Assembly: GCF_016802725.1 (NCBI RefSeq)
Contig: NC_052667.1
Span: 4,306,501 to 4,370,500, forward strand
Source of the DNA: Solenopsis invicta
Taxonomy: Eukaryota; Arthropoda; Insecta; Hymenoptera; Formicidae
Length of the DNA: 64,000 bases
Direction: 5' to 3'
Position 1 is the first letter of the stretch. Each line of letters opens with the position of its first letter. The notes beneath the pieces are model-generated. The model did no database searches. It worked only from the letters and a program-made list of their open reading frames with translations, and was not told where the DNA came from. Of the stretch, positions 59,141 to 64,000 are shown one piece after another. The translations under genes and the position numbers were made by a program.

Positions 59141-60704
59141 ACGGCATCGAATCGGCGAGGAAACGTGTGTTTATCCTGCCAAGCAAGACTGACGGGGATA
59201 AATTAAGGATAACGACTTAAATACAGATCAAATAACACACATGAATCTGCAAATACGACGAACAGATGGTCAAGCGAACATTAATTATTGTCGTAACGCT
59301 GAATATTCTTAGAATGAAGAAACGAGTATTTTCTGTTGATAATTATTAGTATTTCTTCTCCTCTTTGATTGACAATCCCAGTCGCGTACCTGTACACATT
59401 GTTTCATCATTTCTCGCCTCTGATTTATACAAAAATTTTAAAAGTGAGTGTACAAATCCAATTTGCAAAGAGAATTTAAGAACGTCGAATTTAGATTAAA
59501 CTTTACAAATTATAAATTTGAGTCATCTCTACAAGTTCTAGTTATTAACGCAGTTTTAATCGACGCATCCAAATATCTTCAATAGTCACTGAAAGCTTTC
59601 CAATAAGAGACACAAATCGACACAGAAGTCATTCTGTCTTCGTTTGATATTCAGTGAAAGATAGTGGAAAGCTGCCTTTGTGTCTCAACTTGTTTGGTTC
59701 AATGGAAAGCTCCCTTTATGTCTTGACGGAGACGCAAAGGAAAATACTGAAAGTTTACCTAGTCGTCTTCAATTCCATTCCTCTTTCGCCGCATTACGGA
59801 AAATTAATCATCGAACAATGGCTTTCGATCTCGTTATCTTCCAAACGCATCGCTTCTGCAAGAAGGCAATTTAGCTAGAAAGCCGCCAACTTATTTATCA
59901 CTTTGACGTTGAATCGTTTGCTTTTGCTTGCCAGCCTCGTCGTCGTGAAAATAACGTATCTAAACAGACATGATAGGAAATAAAGAAATCTGGCGGACGA
60001 TTATAGGAGTTCCATCGTGACATATAAAATTAAAGTAGCGTGCCTCCTGTCTTCGTCTCAACGCGACGAGAGAGCCACGAACTGTCGCGTTATGGTAACT
60101 AGTTAAAAAAAATAAATAAATAAACGCGTCTCGACACATAAGATGAAATTGTATCTTACTTTCGCGACCGTGCGAAAGAAATTCCGCGGCCGTGCGCGGA
60201 ATAATCTAAAGCGAGTAAACCTCGAAGGAAAGCGGGCGCGTGGGTGAGACCGGCGTTTATGGCTGTTACGGCGATGCGATCGCGGCGAGCTTCCGCTCGC
60301 TTATTAATTCGCTAATTAGCGCGGGTCCATACGCGCTGTGTCGAAGATATCTTGCGCGATATAATTAGCTCGGTCAATTAGCGAGTGGCCTTAAACTTTC
60401 ACGTACTCTTGCCGCCAGTACGAGGCTTCCATGACACGTATACGGTACTTTAAGGCAATTTAACATGCTTGCATCTTTTTCTTTTATTACGACGATTACG
60501 TATAAACTCGTGAGGGACGTTGAGATTTTCTCTCTTTTTTTTATATAATTTTTTGTTACGAAGAAACAACTTTCTTCGTTTAATATTATAGATATGAAAA
60601 TTTTTGATTTAAATCTGTCGCACAATGTGTTATTTGTTCATTCTAGCCGGATAAAAGTATTTCTATTTACTAGTACATAAATATTCTGTATTATTCTTTA
60701 ATTT

Positions 60705-61052
60705 TATTATGTAATATATACTATTTTTCAAATGCAAATTTAATAGATTTTGTAAAAGGGTACTCTTAAAAAATTTTAACAATTATATTATTCATATTTT
60801 TATAAAATCATGAATTTTTGTTATCAATACGTGGTAAAACAAAGTTTTATTTTTGCATTTTAAGTTTTTGTTCATGTGAAAATAGGAATCAATATGAAAT
60901 AATAAAATAAATTTTAAAACTAGGAAATTCCGGGATTTGTTCATAAATATTATAACATGTTAATAATATTATATATTGTTAACATTTTTCAAGTAAGAAT
61001 ATCTTTTTACAAAATAAATTTGCATTTAAAAAATAGTACACATAACATAATA
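60705..61052. mobile_element. MITE-like element with about 75-bp inverted ends
   Basis: The left end TATTATGTAATATATACTAT followed by TTTTCAAATGCAAATTT matches the inverse of the right end, TATTATGTTATGTGTACTAT followed by TTTTTAAATGCAAATTT. The match goes on through TTTTGTAAAA and an AATATTCTTA-like stretch to a TTAACAAT block. It is about 350 bp long and non-coding. Confidence 0.7.
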
Positions 61053-61286
61053 CTAAAAAATAATATTAGTTAAATATTTGCATACTAAGGCAACGTTCTA
61101 ATGCAGTCGTTACGATATTATCATATAAAGAAGAGAATATATGGTTTTTTTCTCTTCTGATTGGTTCATCGCATCATCATAACATCATAATGATTTCATT
61201 GTAGACGTTCCTTAAATAGAAACACATTTGTGAAGCTAGACTGAACAAATGACACACTGTGTGCATCGTCGCGAGAAAATTTAAGT

Positions 61287-61436
61287 ACATTGAAAAAAGT
61301 TTTTTTTTTCAATATTAAAAAAAATATTTTCTAAGTTTAAAAAAATAAATTATTTTATACCAGCTAATATTTATTCAAATCGAGGAAATGTAATTAAAAT
61401 ATATTTACTTGAACATGAAAAATTTGTTTTTCAGTG
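61287..61436. mobile_element. degenerate relative of the family B MITE
   Basis: The right end, inverted, reads CACTGAAAAACAAATTTTTC followed by ATGTTCAAGTAAATATA. This is close to the arm of the element at 33001. The left end CATTGAAAAAAG is shorter and decayed. Confidence 0.4.
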
Positions 61437-61931
61437 CAGGACGGTTTTGACCATCGAGGAGATTACGTTTATTAAAATCTATTTTAATTACTAGGAAAAG
61501 AAAGGAGATCCATTACATGAACGTTTGACATACTAATGTTCTTCGGAAGCGAGTCGCGAGCACGCGGCGAATGCAACCTGCACTGGATAAGACTCGTTCT
61601 CGCATAGGCGAGCCTCGTGGAATGATTTTAGCGAACACGACGATAAATATATCCACATGGCACGGACCCTGAGGAAGAGAAGGAGAATAGGGAGCAGGGA
61701 CTCCGATCTCAAGACTCCGAATCGAGTCTCCTGAGAGAGAAAGAGGGAATGGAATGTTTCTCGCTTCTCTTTGCTTTCACAAAGCGATATTTTGACGACT
61801 TCTTTGACATGCTGCATGAACAACAGCAACAACATTGCACCAATTACTGAGAATATCATCTTACATTAGCGTTTCTTGCATTCTATAATTCTATGTCGAT
61901 TTTAAATGAGAAAATTAGACTTTGAGATGAT

Positions 61932-62083
61932 AAATCGAAGAAGAAACAAAGTGTCCTTTAAAACTAACGCGATAGCTGCTGCTTGAGCTAATTGCTTGAT
62001 CAATTTGATTAATTGTAATAAACAGATAGTTACGCATCAGCTATCGCATTGTCTCTAAAGGACACTATTTCTTGTTTGATTTC
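61932..62083. repeat. inverted repeat with about 46-bp arms
   Basis: The left arm AATCGAAGAAGAAACAAAGT is followed by GTCCTTTAAAACTAACGCGATAGCTG. The inverse of the right arm reads AATCAAACAAGAAATAGTGT followed by CCTTTAGAGACAATGCGATAGCTG. The loop is about 60 bp. It could be a MITE or a hairpin-forming transcript. Confidence 0.65.
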
Positions 62084-63490
62084 TAAATTGTTTTTTGATT
62101 TTTATTACACGTTTACAAAAAACGTCACCTTTTGAACATAGTTAAGACAAACATAAAATTGAAATTTATATTTGAGATATTATTATTCTAAAAAAATAGT
62201 ATTTTATTTGGAGAAACCCGCGAAAGTTCAGAAATATGAACGAGTACTTTTACAAGGCTACTAAATATTGAAATAGCACTGTAAATCTCGAGGAAAGAAG
62301 TTCTCGTAAATCATAGGACTAATCTCTTTCCGTGATATTCGGGAATGCTACGCATTACTGTCGTTCATAAATAGAATTATCTTCCTCGCGGCGGCTGTCC
62401 CATGTGTGACCGCCGTCCATTTACTGAAATATCTCGGTAACTGCTGAATCCAGTGCACACCCAGTCGTTGCAGCTTATATCGAGGGTGTCAAACAAAGTA
62501 TACTCGATCTCTTCATTTCCAGACTTAGATTTCACACTAGAGCGACATGAGAGCTGAAGGGCTATGTGCGGAATTTTTTTTAACGAAAAGTTAGTCATTT
62601 CGCGTCTTAGGATTAAAAAAAAACTGAAATTATATTTGAATTAATTTAAATATAACTTTGTCACGTTTTTTTAGGATAGATGATGCGATTAAGGAGAAAG
62701 CTTCTGTTTATGATCGATTTGAGTGCATCATAATTTTATACAGCCGTGTCTTCGGAAATAAATTTTTCAGCTTACGGGCTTCATATGGTTGCCAGGAATA
62801 GATTACGACCGATATCCTATCTATCGATCACACTGTGTTCTCGAGAAACGCCGTTGCTACGCTTTATTCGTGTTTAAATATAAATCAACTCTCGGCGTTT
62901 AGTCTCTCATCGCTATTTCCTATATTTATTTCATACGTTACAGACACTAAAACGCTTCAATGCCTTGGTGAGTCGATTTATCACGTTTCTTATTTGTTGT
63001 CTGGATCTTTGAGATCGTTTCGGTCTGATACTCTGCGAGTACAAAAGACAGATCGGTCTTAACTTAATAGTGATAAAAAATATATCATTAATATTTCATA
63101 TAATTAGATATTGAGTTACATTATTATTATTATTGTTATAGGAACTATTGAAATGTCAATTGAAAGTTTTATTGGGTTTCAAAGTTAGGATAATAACTAA
63201 TAAAAGTTTCATGGTTTTAATAGTAAAATATATTTAGTAACAATTTTTTTACAATTTAATATATAAATAATTTATCTTGATAAAAATTCTCTATTACTTA
63301 TGATTAATAAATTTTTATTTGAAAATTAGGACACGTAATTAGAAAAAGCGAAAATGAAAAGAGAGATTTGCTCAACGATTAATTTGCGTGAACAGTATAT
63401 TAGCCAGTATACAGTTAGCGTTAATTATAGTCATTTAAAAGTCCTATTTTTCATATTTACGTCAAATGTAATTTTTATGTTAATGATAGC

Positions 63491-63805
63491 TTGACGTTCG
63501 TAATTTTGTAGAGAAGACAGTACAAAAAATAATTCTCTTAAATAATATATTTCACAAAACAATGAACATATTTTTATAGGCTAATAACCTGGTAACATTG
63601 TGTAATGTTACGTAAATAGCGATATTTCTTAAATATTAATTAAAAAATGTCAGATGTTCGTAATTCTGCGCAGAAAACAGAGAGTTCAAAAAATAATTCT
63701 CTTAAATAATTTATTTCATAAAGCGAGGAACATTTTTATAGCTAATGACGTGAGAATACGTAAGTGGTATTTCTTAAATAATAATTTAAAAATATCACAA
63801 AGACA
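63491..63805. repeat. two-copy tandem duplication, about 161-bp unit
   Basis: GTTCGTAATTTTGTAGAGAA (63496) recurs as GTTCGTAATTCTGCGCAGAA (63657). Each is followed by AAAAAATAATTCTCTTAAAT, a TTTCACAAA/TTTCATAAA block, GAACATTTTTATAG and TATTTCTTAAATA. Confidence 0.75.
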
Positions 63806-64000
63806 GGAAATATAATAAAATTAATAACAAATCCAAGTATCTATTAGTTACTTCCGCTGTCACACAATTTCGAAATACAACTAATCTCGACCTTGTTGCA
63901 GTGAGCTTCCCAAAATTTCTAGTAAAATTTGAATAATTCCTAACGATTTGTACATTTGGAGATAGAAGAGCTTTCAGTGGAAATTATGCGCAGCCAACTG

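Larger units (their letters stand above)
59141..64000. other. 3' end of window: intergenic or intronic DNA with repeats
   Basis: No gene is supported. A CpG-richer patch (about 60160-60330) may be regulatory. ORFs up to 108 codons (61533-61859, minus) have no recognisable features beyond a hydrophobic start in that one. Inverted repeats and a short tandem duplication are listed separately. Confidence 0.4.

Noticed and set aside
61533..61859. 108-codon minus-strand ORF with a hydrophobic start
   Set aside because: The hydrophobic start resembles a signal sequence, but the remainder has no family resemblance, no cysteine pattern and no splice or promoter context.
1..64000. CRISPR arrays, bacterial operons or viral genes
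   Set aside because: The tandem repeats lack the short repeat/unique spacer layout, all supported genes are spliced eukaryotic genes, and no polymerase, capsid or integrase-like frame was seen.

Overview
This looks like nuclear DNA of an insect, most probably a hymenopteran such as an ant. The genes are intron-rich and encode conserved animal proteins. GC/CpG-rich promoter blocks alternate with very AT-rich introns and intergenic DNA, and there are many small inverted-repeat (MITE-like) elements. I see no bacterial, organellar or viral gene. The order Hymenoptera is an inference from composition and protein resemblance; I could not run a search.

Six loci can be supported. From left to right they are: (1) translation elongation factor 1-alpha on the + strand (CDS 2799-4927, 461 aa), with a probable short 5'TOP-like leader exon near position 151 and two related C/D-box snoRNAs in its last two introns; (2) Ric1, the large subunit of the Ric1-Rgp1 Rab6 exchange factor, on the + strand (7812-14476, 12 exons, 1417 aa), whose first coding intron is GC-AG; (3) an SLC26-type sulfate/anion transporter on the + strand (31747-38536, 10 coding exons, 662-663 aa), with a long upstream leader region; (4) a heparan sulfate 3-O-sulfotransferase on the + strand (43313-45151, 358 aa), with a TATA/Inr promoter near 41.2 kb and two upstream ORFs; (5) an FGGY-family carbohydrate kinase on the - strand (51547-48615, 10 coding exons, 543 aa); (6) the RNase P/MRP subunit Pop5 on the + strand (55012-55774, 151 aa). 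Every exon chain keeps one reading frame and sums to a whole number of codons. A seventh, tentative two-exon transcript (about 56.5-59.14 kb) carries a 43-codon ORF.

The most unusual structure lies between FGGY and Pop5. On the - strand, 53.6-54.65 kb holds five tandemly duplicated exon-plus-intron units. Each has a 57-64 nt exon with its own acceptor and donor. Two further leader exons follow, then the first FGGY exon. This looks like an array of duplicated, probably non-coding or alternative leader exons, fed from a GC-rich promoter shared head-to-head with Pop5 that contains a perfect CRE palindrome.

The rest is AT-rich non-coding DNA. The 14.9-24.9 kb stretch is essentially a gene desert with foldback elements. 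The 25-31.7 kb stretch contains CpG-rich blocks that may be leader exons and enhancers of the transporter. Diverged tandem repeats of 160-300 bp sit in three separate leader introns. The last 4.9 kb holds only inverted and tandem repeats. The genes are not an operon: they are independent housekeeping or metabolic genes for translation, Golgi Rab6 traffic, anion transport, heparan sulfate modification, sugar phosphorylation and tRNA/rRNA processing.
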